DNA from: Caldisericia bacterium
GTDB lineage: Bacteria; Caldisericota; Caldisericia; UBA6126; JAGPKI01
Reading direction: 5' to 3'
NCBI GenBank assembly: GCA_018054005.1
Contig: JAGPKI010000077.1
Coordinates: 1 to 7,028, forward strand
DNA: 7,028 bases
In this document: piece after piece, positions 1 through 5,892 of the stretch
Position numbering within the stretch: the first letter of the stretch is position 1
Layout of the letters: each line of letters begins with the position of its first letter
Translations under genes and position numbers: made by a program
Notes under the pieces: generated by a model
Database searches by the model: none
Told to the model about the DNA's origin: nothing
What the model saw: only the letters and a program-made list of their open reading frames with translations

Positions 1-153
1 AATTAGAAATTGTAGTTTATAAGATAGTATCAAATTAAAAAAAACAGTAAGAAATTAAAGTAAACTATAAGAAAAAAGATAGTATATACCTGCAATCTTC
101 GCACGCACACATCAAAAACACCACAGAAAGCAGTTTTAAAGCAAAAAGCACCT

Positions 154-163
154 TGTTATAACA
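154..163. promoter_or_regulatory. Perfect palindrome TGTTATAACA, candidate operator
   Basis: TGTTATAACA is its own reverse complement. It lies about 205 bp upstream of the AbrB-type gene, and the same 10-mer recurs inside that gene at 463-472. The half-site TGTTA/TAACA also occurs in the 12-bp inverted repeat at 538-600. Shared half-sites around a regulator gene suggest operators, but AT-rich DNA yields palindromes by chance and no binding data exist. Confidence 0.3.
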
Positions 164-267
164 GCAAAGAGCATTAAAAGATAGCCTTGTTCTTTGAAAA
201 CCTGCCTATAATATTTTAAACTATAGAATAGAGAATGAGCTTTTTAATGAGGGCTTTTGAATAAAGG

Positions 268-318
268 TAGAAAGGGCAAAGCCCAGGGGGAGGGGTCGCA
301 GGCGTGCGGGGTTCAGAA
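268..318. other. GC-rich, G-run island with two small hairpins
   Basis: This ~50-bp patch is strikingly GC-rich within AT-rich DNA. It holds four G runs on the + strand (274-276, 286-290, 292-295, 308-311). It also has two short perfect stems: GGGC-AAA-GCCC at 274-284 and CGCA-GGCG-TGCG at 297-308, flanking the G-rich centre. The reading frame crossing it is open from a TTG at 257, but the predicted peptide is low-complexity and the AbrB homology begins only at the ATG at 368, so I treat it as non-coding. Possible roles are a structured RNA, a packaging or replication signal, or a recently acquired fragment. The sequence does not decide between them. Confidence 0.4.
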
Positions 319-367
319 AATATTATATGGTTACCCTACACAATTTTATAAAAACTCCAGAAACATT

Positions 368-595
368 ATGCAATTCAAAGCTAAAATAATTAAATTTGGT
401 AATAGCAAAGGAGTAGTTATTCCTGCTAAACTTCTAAAGGAAGCTAAAAAAGAATTAGGAGATGTTATAACATTGGAAATAGTAGGGGGCGAAATCAAAA
501 ATAAGAGAGTGGTAAGTGTTGATAGTGTTTTTGCAAAAAATGTTACACTAAACAGGGAAAGTGAAACATTTTTAAAAAATAGTGCAAAAGTGTAA
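368..595 (+). CDS. AbrB/SpoVT (MazE-like) swapped-hairpin DNA-binding protein
   Basis: A 75-residue protein whose residues 3-38 match the SpoVT/AbrB (MazE-type) domain pattern: a short basic strand, then the signature GNSKGVVIP (residues 11-19), a helix, and GDVITLEI (31-38). Proteins of this family dimerise into a swapped-hairpin barrel and bind DNA as transcriptional regulators or as antitoxins. Here no toxin gene is adjacent, so a phage regulator is more likely. Residues ~45-75 lie outside the domain and are not recognised. The start at 368 is chosen because homology begins there; the frame is open upstream to a TTG at 257, but that extension crosses the GC-rich island and looks non-coding. 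The gene sits 8 nt before terL, where a small terminase often lies, but the fold seen is not a typical TerS. Candidate operators lie upstream, inside and at its 3' end, so autoregulation is possible. Confidence 0.75.
   Translation: MQFKAKIIKFGNSKGVVIPAKLLKEAKKELGDVITLEIVGGEIKNKRVVSVDSVFAKNVTLNRESETFLKNSAKV
462..473. promoter_or_regulatory. Perfect 12-bp palindrome ATGTTATAACAT inside the AbrB-type gene
   Basis: ATGTTATAACAT is a perfect palindrome containing the same 10-mer (TGTTATAACA) as 154-163. It lies within codons for D-V-I-T of the regulator, so the coding constraint partly explains it (GTT ATA ACA). Two copies of the 10-mer within about 320 bp of each other, both near the regulator, make a binding site worth considering. 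The evidence is sequence only. Confidence 0.28.
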
Positions 596-600
596 CATTT
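538..600. promoter_or_regulatory. 12-bp perfect inverted repeat spanning the regulator/terL junction
   Basis: The left arm AAATGTTACACT (538-549) is the exact reverse complement of the right arm AGTGTAACATTT (589-600), with 39 nt between them. A third, near-identical copy in the direct orientation, AGTGAAACATTT (560-571), has one mismatch. Just upstream is a 12-bp palindrome, TTTTTGCAAAAA (528-539). The right arm covers the regulator's stop codon and ends 3 nt before the terL ATG. It could be an operator for the AbrB-type protein, an RNA stem hiding the terL start, or terminase-recognition repeats of a pac site, which in some phages lie in or near the gene preceding terL. Confidence 0.45.
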
Positions 601-603
601 AGT

Positions 604-1890
604 ATGGTAAAAATACAATCTGATACATTACAAAAGAGGTTGGGATTTAATCCTCATCCTACACAAAAAGAAGTATTAAAGCATTTAGATAAGAGGGAGA
701 TTGTTCTTAATGCTGGTAGGAGGTGGGGGAAAAGTGTTTTGGCTGCCTATCTGGCTTTTGGTAAGTTTTTAGGCGATAATCAAAGGATTTGGCTGGTTGC
801 TAATACTTACGATTTAACACAGAAGATATTTGATTATATTGTTAGGTGGATTGCTAAAGAGTATCCAAGTTTGCTGCCAGGAGTTTCTACAAGGATTCCT
901 CAGCAGATTGTCTCTCCTTGGGGTAGTTTTATAAAGTGCAAGTCCACTGAAAATCCTCAGGGATTGCTTGGCGAGGAACTGGATTTAGTTATTATTGATG
1001 AGGCAGCTCAGATTAGCCGTGATGTCTTTAACAATTATATCTTCCCTTGTTTAACAAGCAGGGAGGGAAAACTGATACTTATCAGCTCCCCTTGGGGTAA
1101 GAACTGGTTTTATGAGGAATGGGTTAAGTGTCGTGACTGGGAGTTAGGGGCAAGTTATACCTTTAAAACTTCTGATAATCCTTATATTAAAAAGTCCGAA
1201 ATAGAATTAGCTAAGCAAAGGTTGCCGTTAAGGGTTTTTCAACAACAATACGAAGCAGCGTTTCTTGATGATGCCGCTGGTGTATTCAGGAATATTAGGG
1301 AGCACATAGCTGGTGATTTGGAAGATGTTAAAGAAGGTCATCACTATGTTATGGGTGTTGACTTAGGGAAGTTTCACGACTTTACAGTTATCAGTGTTAT
1401 TGATACAATTAACAATCATTTAGTATATTTTGAGAGGTTTAATAAGATTGACTGGAAGTTTCAAAGGGAGAGGATAAAGAATATTGCCAGGAGGTATAAT
1501 ATGGCAAGGGTTGTTATAGACAGCACTGGTAAAGGAGACCCAGTTGTTGATGAGCTAATGAGTGAGGGATTTTTAGTTGAAGCATATAATATCAGTTCAA
1601 ATAGAGCCAAGAGAAACTTGGTTGAAAAATTAAGCATATTTCTAGACAGGGGTCAGATTTCTTATCCAGCTATATCTGTATTGATAGACGAACTTGAAAG
1701 TTATACCTATCAAATGACTGACAGCGGTAATGTAAAGTATTCCTCTCCAGAAGGGCTTCACGATGATTGTGTTATGAGCTTGGCGTTAGCTGTATGGCAA
1801 TTGTCTGATGTTAAAACCTTATCCCCTATTCAGCAAAAATTATTAGAAGAACAAAGGTCGGATGTTAAAATTAAAAATTATTATATGTAA
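604..1890 (+). CDS. terL: Terminase large subunit (packaging ATPase and nuclease)
   Basis: A 428-residue protein with all TerL hallmarks. The ATPase domain has Walker A AGRRWGKS (37-44), Walker B LVIIDEA (128-134, with D132 and catalytic E133) and a coupling motif LISSPWG (159-165). The RNase H-like nuclease domain has its acidic residues at D253 (in MGVDLGKFHD), D306 (in VVIDSTGKGD) and D387/D388 (in HDDCVMSLALA). This motor docks on the portal, translocates DNA into the procapsid using ATP, and cuts concatemers. The length is typical of the family, and both active sites look intact, so the gene should be functional. The ATG at 604 is 8 nt after the regulator stop and is followed closely by the first ATPase elements; no Shine-Dalgarno is visible. 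Arginine is mostly AGA/AGG. No small terminase is recognisable in the window. Confidence 0.97.
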   Translation: MVKIQSDTLQKRLGFNPHPTQKEVLKHLDKREIVLNAGRRWGKSVLAAYLAFGKFLGDNQRIWLVANTYDLTQKIFDYIVRWIAKEYPSLLPGVSTRIPQQIVSPWGSFIKCKSTENPQGLLGEELDLVIIDEAAQISRDVFNNYIFPCLTSREGKLILISSPWGKNWFYEEWVKCRDWELGASYTFKTSDNPYIKKSEIELAKQRLPLRVFQQQYEAAFLDDAAGVFRNIREHIAGDLEDVKEGHHYVMGVDLGKFHDFTVISVIDTINNHLVYFERFNKIDWKFQRERIKNIARRYNMARVVIDSTGKGDPVVDELMSEGFLVEAYNISSNRAKRNLVEKLSIFLDRGQISYPAISVLIDELESYTYQMTDSGNVKYSSPEGLHDDCVMSLALAVWQLSDVKTLSPIQQKLLEEQRSDVKIKNYYM

Positions 1891-1901
1891 AAAATAATTT
1901 T

Positions 1902-2048
1902 ATGCCAGTCCCCAAACCAAAAAAAAGAGAAAACCAAGCAGATTTTATATCACGTTGCATTAAAGATTTATCAAAAAAAGACCCAGAAAGACCACAGAAG
2001 CAAATAATTGCTATGTGCTATTCTCAATGGCGTAATAAAAATAAATAA
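1902..2048 (+). CDS. 48-residue phage protein with DFISRC...CYSQW pattern
   Basis: A short gene starting with ATG 11 nt after terL and ending in TAA. The protein begins with a Pro/Lys-rich stretch, followed by NQADFISRCI (residues 11-20) and QIIAMCYSQW (34-43), with cysteines at 19 and 39. From general knowledge, this pattern (an F-x-x-R-C element, a short Pro-containing linker, then A-x-C-Y-S-x-W) recurs in phage head-gene neighbourhoods, as a tail on portal or protease proteins or as a stand-alone small protein. Its biochemical role is not known to me. Two conserved cysteines at that spacing could bind metal with other ligands or form a disulphide; this is inference. Position between terL and portal, tight spacing and the preserved motif support a real gene despite its length. 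Confidence 0.8.
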   Translation: MPVPKPKKRENQADFISRCIKDLSKKDPERPQKQIIAMCYSQWRNKNK

Positions 2049-2052
2049 ATAT

Positions 2053-2220
2053 ATGGACATAGAAGCAAAAAAACAAGAACTTATAAAAAGAAGTCAATAT
2101 CAAAAAGACCAGTTTATCAACAAGCTGGTAAACGAGTTATCAATTTTTCTGCAGCAGCAAAAAGAGTTGCAGGAAGATTTAAATGACTTGGAAAATTTAA
2201 AAAAGCCAGATAAAAAATAA
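2053..2220 (+). CDS. Small coiled-coil protein of unknown function (55 aa)
   Basis: I do not recognise this protein. It is 55 residues, highly charged, rich in K, E, Q and L, and predicted by eye to be almost entirely helical. Leucine/isoleucine spacing from about residue 20 to 48 (KLVNELSIFLQQQKELQEDL) suggests a coiled coil. The start at ATG 2053 is preferred over an upstream in-frame ATG at 2008 because it falls 4 nt after the previous stop, carries the same TAAATATATGGA context as the gene at 5893, and avoids overlapping the preceding gene. It ends 3 nt before the portal start, so it is probably translated with the portal. A small head-assembly or packaging accessory is possible; nothing in the sequence fixes the role. 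Confidence 0.6.
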   Translation: MDIEAKKQELIKRSQYQKDQFINKLVNELSIFLQQQKELQEDLNDLENLKKPDKK

Positions 2221-2223
2221 TTT

Positions 2224-4002
2224 ATGGAGGAAACAATTTTTGAACAAATAGTTAACGAGATAGACGAGTTTGAAAATAGGGAAATTAAATTATCTCCTAC
2301 CTGCACCTTCAATCAGAAAGATACAATAGACAGAATTATCAACTACAATAATTCCAAGTTTTTAGATGGAAGTGATATTGACCACGATGGGCTTAAAAGA
2401 TATTTCTTCAATATTACCTATAGCAGGAGAAAGAATGCCACAAAGGCAATAGATTTGGATACTAAAGATTTTATGTTTGTTGGAGAAGATGGTGAGGATT
2501 ATTATCCAGTTTGGTTTTTTGAGAAAGAGTTTAAGCAATGGGTTAAGGAAAAGGGATATGGAAAGTTCCTTAATAAAATAGTTGATGACTTGCCAACTTA
2601 TGGTTCTGTGGTTGTTAAGAAACTAACAAAGTATTCAAACGATGCCCGTGATATGATAGTTGATTTAAGGAACCTTTACAACGAGCAGTCAGCACCAACC
2701 TTAAAGAAAGCAACTTATGTTATTGAGAAACACAACTATACTCCATCAGAATTTAAAAAGAATAAATGGGATAATATGGACGAGGTATTAAATGACTTCT
2801 ATTCCAGAGAAGAAGGAAAGTATATTGAGGTTTATGAAAGATACGGAGAAGTTCCTGAAAACTGGATTTATGAAAATGGAGACCCAAATAATTATGTTCT
2901 ATCAGTTTTTATTGTCTATTTCTACGAAGGAAGTAAAGACGGAATAATCTTGTTTTATGACGCTATTGATGAGATTCCTTATGAGGAATGCCACTTTGAC
3001 AAGATTGATGGCAGGTGGCTTGGCAGGGGAATAATTGAGTCATTGTTTGATGTTCAGGTTAAAAAGAATGAAATCACTAATCTTTACGGAAAGGGATTAT
3101 GGTGGAATTCTTTGAAAATTTACCAGACACAGGACGAGACAATCAAAAGAAACTTGCTTCAGGAAGTATCTAATGGAGATGTGATAAGCACCCGTTCACC
3201 AATAGCTCCAATAGCTAACGAGGAAAGAAACTTAAGTTCCTATATTCAGGAAGATGCAAAATGGGAAAGATTAGCAGACCAAATAAGTTTCTCTTATGCC
3301 CCTATAACTGGAGAAAGGTTGCCGTCAGGAACACCGTTAGGTTCTGCAGTATTGCAATCTCAAGCCGCTCAAAGTTTCTTTGACTACATAAGAGAAAACA
3401 TAGGTTTGTTCTTAAAAGATATTATCTGGAATTTAATTATACCCCAGTTTAAACAAGAAAAATATGAAGACCATATTATAAACTTAAAAGTATTATCGCC
3501 AGAAGAGATAGCTAAAATAGACAAGATAGTTGAAAATTACGAGTATAATAAAAGATTATTAAGCATCATCGGACAAGGAAAGTTGCCAACCTATAAAGAT
3601 GCAGAAACAGTAAGAGCAGTAGTAAGGTCAGCTCTCCAGCAAAATAAAAACAGATATGTTGAAATACCCGAAGGGTTTTATGACAGCTTAAAAATGAAAA
3701 TGGACATTGTTATAACTGGAGAAAACATTGACACTGCTGCTAAAATGACAACTTTACAAGTTGCATTACAAATGTTATCTTCTAACCCAATGATAGTTAA
3801 AGATGCCCAGACAAAGAAAGTATTCTACAAGCTGTTAGAACTTGCAGGACTTAACCCAGCAGACATTGAAGTATTGCCAGACGAAGCCCCGCCAGAAGAA
3901 GAGTTAATGAGAACATTGCCGCAAGGAGGAAGTATAGCTTTGCCACCAACACCAACAGGACAAACAGTGCCACCAGTGGTTGAACAAAATCAACAAATAT
4001 GA
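2224..4002 (+). CDS. Portal protein
   Basis: A 592-residue protein placed between terL and scaffold, the usual portal location and size. Portals form the dodecameric ring at one capsid vertex through which TerL pumps DNA and to which the tail attaches. Supporting patterns are GRGIIESLFDVQVKKNEITN (residues 267-286, the G-R-G...N element preceding the long helices in portals) and a later stretch with LPSGTPLGSAV followed by FFDYIRENIGLFLKDI (residues 366-400), like portals of environmental and Bacteroidota-type phages. The C-terminal part (from about 500) has a helical segment with SSNPMIVKDAQ and ends in a Pro/Gln-rich, probably disordered tail. No transmembrane segment or protease domain is seen, so this is not a portal-protease fusion. 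The start follows the preceding stop by 3 nt without a Shine-Dalgarno; the end overlaps the next gene by ATGA. I infer the family from pattern and position, not from a search. Confidence 0.85.
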   Translation: MEETIFEQIVNEIDEFENREIKLSPTCTFNQKDTIDRIINYNNSKFLDGSDIDHDGLKRYFFNITYSRRKNATKAIDLDTKDFMFVGEDGEDYYPVWFFEKEFKQWVKEKGYGKFLNKIVDDLPTYGSVVVKKLTKYSNDARDMIVDLRNLYNEQSAPTLKKATYVIEKHNYTPSEFKKNKWDNMDEVLNDFYSREEGKYIEVYERYGEVPENWIYENGDPNNYVLSVFIVYFYEGSKDGIILFYDAIDEIPYEECHFDKIDGRWLGRGIIESLFDVQVKKNEITNLYGKGLWWNSLKIYQTQDETIKRNLLQEVSNGDVISTRSPIAPIANEERNLSSYIQEDAKWERLADQISFSYAPITGERLPSGTPLGSAVLQSQAAQSFFDYIRENIGLFLKDIIWNLIIPQFKQEKYEDHIINLKVLSPEEIAKIDKIVENYEYNKRLLSIIGQGKLPTYKDAETVRAVVRSALQQNKNRYVEIPEGFYDSLKMKMDIVITGENIDTAAKMTTLQVALQMLSSNPMIVKDAQTKKVFYKLLELAGLNPADIEVLPDEAPPEEELMRTLPQGGSIALPPTPTGQTVPPVVEQNQQI

Positions 4003-4220
4003 AAGAAAAAACAATTGAGTTTATAAAAAATAACCGTGAAATGTTAGAAGAAATGTTTAATGAAAGGATTGAACAGCTAAAAGATAGCATATTTAATATT
4101 GAGGACAATGAAAAAAGAGATTTGGAGATTAGGTTTGTGCAGGAGTATAAAGAATGGTTAAGAAGTATAGGAATAATTTGTAAGCAAAATAATAAACATA
4201 CAAATAAAATTTACGAATAA
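3999..4220 (+). CDS. Small helical protein between portal and scaffold (73 aa)
   Basis: I do not recognise a family. The 73-residue product is charged, with alternating acidic and basic residues and no Gly or Pro after the first residues until near the C-terminus (a single Gly in RSIGIICK), suggesting a helical hairpin or coiled coil (residues ~3-55). The C-terminal 15 residues are Asn/Lys-rich and probably unstructured. The start overlaps the portal stop in an ATGA arrangement, a layout that commonly gives translational coupling. Its position suggests a minor head or packaging accessory protein, but this is inference from location only. It ends before a 62-nt gap containing a hairpin. Confidence 0.65.
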   Translation: MKEKTIEFIKNNREMLEEMFNERIEQLKDSIFNIEDNEKRDLEIRFVQEYKEWLRSIGIICKQNNKHTNKIYE

Positions 4221-4230
4221 CAAAGGTCGT

Positions 4231-4246
4231 TTAGTTAGATTAGTTA
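4231..4246. repeat. Short direct repeat TTAGTTA x2
   Basis: TTAGTTA occurs at 4231-4237 and again at 4240-4246, separated by GA, in the gap between the 73-residue gene and the scaffold gene. It is short and AT-rich, so it may be chance. It is noted because this gap is one of the few in an otherwise packed block. Confidence 0.3.
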
Positions 4247-4249
4247 AAT

Positions 4250-4265
4250 AGAGGACAAAACCTCT
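4250..4265 (+). promoter_or_regulatory. Small hairpin upstream of the scaffold gene
   Basis: AGAGG (4250-4254) pairs with CCTCT (4261-4265) across the loop ACAAAA, giving a 5-bp stem that can be extended only weakly. It lies 17 nt before the scaffold ATG. No U-run follows, so it is a poor intrinsic terminator. It could be an RNA processing or stability element separating the portal part of the transcript from the highly expressed scaffold and capsid genes. The stem is short and could be coincidental. Confidence 0.3.
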
Positions 4266-4282
4266 TTAAAAAATGAAAACTT

Positions 4283-4864
4283 ATGGAAGACAAAACTTCT
4301 TTAAATGAAACCGATAAAGAACTTTTAGAAGAAAGTTCTTTGGAGGAAGAAGTTGGAGAAACTTCGCAAACAACTCCAGAGGAAGACACCTCTAAAAAAA
4401 CAGAAGAGACAGGCGATAAGAAATTTAAAAGCCTGGCTGCTCAAAAAGAGCATTATCGCTCAAAGGTCAAGAAACAGGAGGAAAGGATACAGGAGCTGGA
4501 AAAACAACTTCAACAGTTAAATAAAGAAAAAAAAGCTCCTTTATCAGACGATGAATGGAAACAAAAAATTGAATTTGTTGTCAAACATCGTGATGTTCCT
4601 CCAGAGTTTATTGACGAGATTGAAGCGTATGCTCGAGGTCGGAGTATCTCTTTGGAAGATGCTTATAAGTCAGAGGTAATACAATCTGCTTATAAAGCAC
4701 TTCAGGAAAAGGGTCGCAAAGAGGAAAAAATACCCGCACCCTCGTCTCGTTCTACTATCGTAGAAGGAAAAGACATTTCACAGATGTCCAAAGAAGAAAT
4801 CAAAAAAAACTACGATAAAATCGTTAGTAAGTTTATGAAATCTTCTCACCCCAAATACGAATAG
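4283..4864 (+). CDS. Capsid scaffold protein
   Basis: A 193-residue, highly charged protein directly before the capsid gene. Residues 1-45 are very acidic and Ser/Thr/Glu-rich, probably disordered. Residues ~50-85 form an evident coiled coil (KVKKQEERIQELEKQLQQLN at 61-80), followed by a helical region (90-145), and a C-terminal segment with basic residues (KSSHPKYE at the end). This acidic start, central coiled coil and basic end match phage scaffolding proteins, which co-assemble with the capsid protein, shape the procapsid and leave before or during packaging. The identification rests on composition and position, since scaffold sequences diverge fast. The ATG at 4283 is used; an out-of-frame ATG at 4273 would give only 11 residues. 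No protease motifs are visible, so it does not look like a protease-scaffold fusion. Confidence 0.8.
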   Translation: MEDKTSLNETDKELLEESSLEEEVGETSQTTPEEDTSKKTEETGDKKFKSLAAQKEHYRSKVKKQEERIQELEKQLQQLNKEKKAPLSDDEWKQKIEFVVKHRDVPPEFIDEIEAYARGRSISLEDAYKSEVIQSAYKALQEKGRKEEKIPAPSSRSTIVEGKDISQMSKEEIKKNYDKIVSKFMKSSHPKYE

Positions 4865-4905
4865 AAAGAGATTTTTTGAGCAAAGTTAAGTAATATTTTT
4901 AAAAT

Positions 4906-5832
4906 ATGCCTTATACGGGAGATAGATTTGCTGCTGATCCTAACCTTGCTAAATTGATTAATGAAGTATGGTCTCCACGAATTGAAAGAGAACTTACTCC
5001 AAAATTGGTTGCTGCTGATTTCTTCAAGAATGTTTCTGACCTTTATGTTGGTGGCGGTGATGTTGCTCACATTCCTGGCATTTATGGTAGTAGTGCTGAA
5101 TTATCAGTCAAAACAAAGACTGGTGGCAGTGAATATACATTGCAAAATGCAGAAGTAGGTGAAGCTACTCTTACTATCGATACTTGGAAAGAAATTACTT
5201 TCATTATTGAGAAGTGGGAACAACAATTAATGCTTCAAAGTGCTAATGTCCCAATGGAATATTCTGACCAAGCATCAAAGAAATTAGCTGCAGATTTAGA
5301 TGCCGCTATCTTTACTGTTCTCACGTCTGGAACAACCAATAGCGTTGGTGATGCATCAAGCAATTTAACAGATGGAACTATCAGAGAAGCAATAGCAATG
5401 CTTGCTTCAAAAGATGTTCCTACTGATGAGTTAGCATTTTTTATTAACTCCGATGCTTATTGGCAAGACATGATGGGAGAAAACAAGTATGTTCAGACTT
5501 ATGTTGCAGGTTGGCCAGCAGGAAGAACACCAGTTATAACAGGAAACTTTGGAAATGCCGCAGGAAGTATTCAGGGAATTCTTTACGGAATACCAGTTTA
5601 TGTTTCAACTCAAGTTCCTAAAACATCATCTATCACTAATTTCTTGGCTCATCCTTCAGCAGTAATGTATGCTGTAAGAACTCCAGGAAATAACATAGTG
5701 AATAGTGAGGCTTGGGAAGAGAAACTTAAAGGTGGAACAGTATGGATGAGTGAAACTATGTATGGTGTTGATGCACTGAGAACAGACTTAGCTTGCAAAA
5801 TTGTAAGCAATGTTGGCGGAATAGTATCATAA
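4906..5832 (+). CDS. Major capsid protein, HK97 fold
   Basis: A 308-residue protein following the scaffold gene, the standard location for the MCP. The N-terminal arm contains NLAKLINEVWSPRIEREL (13-30), then a beta-rich part with GGGDVAHIPGI (49-59). A spine-helix region follows (about 118-140, ending LAADLDAAIFTVL). The remainder resembles the peripheral and axial domains of HK97-fold coats: a helix with DGTIREAIAMLASKDVP (156-172), FFINSDAYWQDMM (178-190), YGIPVYVST (227-235), HPSAVMYAV (249-257) and the closing GVDALRTDLACKI (287-299). These elements recall small HK97-fold capsid families that begin with an N-terminal EVWSxxL-like arm. It would form the icosahedral shell, with the scaffold gene supplied separately. 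It has no N-terminal delta domain, so no obvious cleavage. Codons such as GCT and GTT are frequent, consistent with high expression. Confidence 0.9.
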   Translation: MPYTGDRFAADPNLAKLINEVWSPRIERELTPKLVAADFFKNVSDLYVGGGDVAHIPGIYGSSAELSVKTKTGGSEYTLQNAEVGEATLTIDTWKEITFIIEKWEQQLMLQSANVPMEYSDQASKKLAADLDAAIFTVLTSGTTNSVGDASSNLTDGTIREAIAMLASKDVPTDELAFFINSDAYWQDMMGENKYVQTYVAGWPAGRTPVITGNFGNAAGSIQGILYGIPVYVSTQVPKTSSITNFLAHPSAVMYAVRTPGNNIVNSEAWEEKLKGGTVWMSETMYGVDALRTDLACKIVSNVGGIVS

Positions 5833-5845
5833 CTTTATAGGGTTT

Positions 5846-5876
5846 TTGGGGGTTTGCCTAATAATTAAACCCCCAA
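5846..5876. terminator. Strong hairpin after the MCP gene
   Basis: TTGGGGGTTT (5846-5855) is the exact reverse complement of AAACCCCCAA (5867-5876), giving a 10-bp stem with an 11-nt loop, 13 nt after the MCP stop. This is the strongest hairpin in the window. No U-run follows on either strand, so it is not a classic intrinsic terminator. It may weaken read-through or protect the 3' end of the capsid message from degradation, as hairpins after capsid genes often do. Transcription presumably continues to the following genes. Confidence 0.6.
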
Positions 5877-5892
5877 TAAAATAACTAAATAT

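Larger units (their letters stand above)
1..367. other. Gene-free left region upstream of the packaging genes
   Basis: I see no convincing coding region here on either strand. The first ~260 bases are very A-rich. They contain a 10-bp direct repeat (AAGATAGTAT at 21-30 and 76-85), a perfect 10-bp palindrome (154-163), and an imperfect tandem repeat (AATGAGCTTTTT at 234-245, AATGAGGGCTTTT at 246-258). CGCACGC at 100-106 is the reverse complement of GCGTGCG at 302-308, so long-range pairing is possible. A GC-rich island follows at about 268-318. A non-coding stretch just before terminase is a plausible place for a promoter, a packaging (cos/pac) signal or a small RNA, but nothing here proves any of these. 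It may also be only the edge of a longer intergenic region cut by the window. Confidence 0.6.

Noticed and set aside
194..229. Sigma-70-like promoter with TTGAAA (194-199) and TATAAT (207-212) or TAGAAT (224-229)
   Set aside because: Spacings of 7 and 24 nt do not fit a -35/-10 pair, and such hexamers are common in AT-rich DNA. No Bacteroidota-type TTTG/TAnnTTTG pair fits either.
235..264. Nine-codon leader peptide upstream of the GC-rich island
   Set aside because: Too short to distinguish from chance, with no attenuator-like structure tied to it.
257..367. N-terminal extension of the AbrB-type gene from a TTG at 257
   Set aside because: It crosses the GC-rich island, encodes a low-complexity peptide, and the AbrB domain begins right after the ATG at 368.
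346..618. Reverse-strand open frame overlapping the AbrB-type gene
   Set aside because: It is antisense to a gene with clear domain homology, and its hydrophobic residues come from reading A-rich coding DNA backwards.
4000..4002. Recoded TGA (alternative genetic code)
   Set aside because: TGA forms a normal ATGA stop/start overlap here, and all other genes give full-length proteins under the standard bacterial code. A single TGA cannot show recoding.
3851..4108. Reverse-strand open frame over the portal end
   Set aside because: Antisense shadow of the portal and the 73-residue gene, with no recognisable protein pattern.
4893..4907. Near-perfect palindrome ATATTTT-T-AAAATAT over the MCP start
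   Set aside because: It consists only of A and T, is weak as an RNA stem, and is expected by chance in this composition.
4846..5158. Reverse-strand open frame at 4846-5070 and + strand alternate frame at 4961-5158 over the MCP start
   Set aside because: Both overlap the well-supported MCP frame and show no protein signature.
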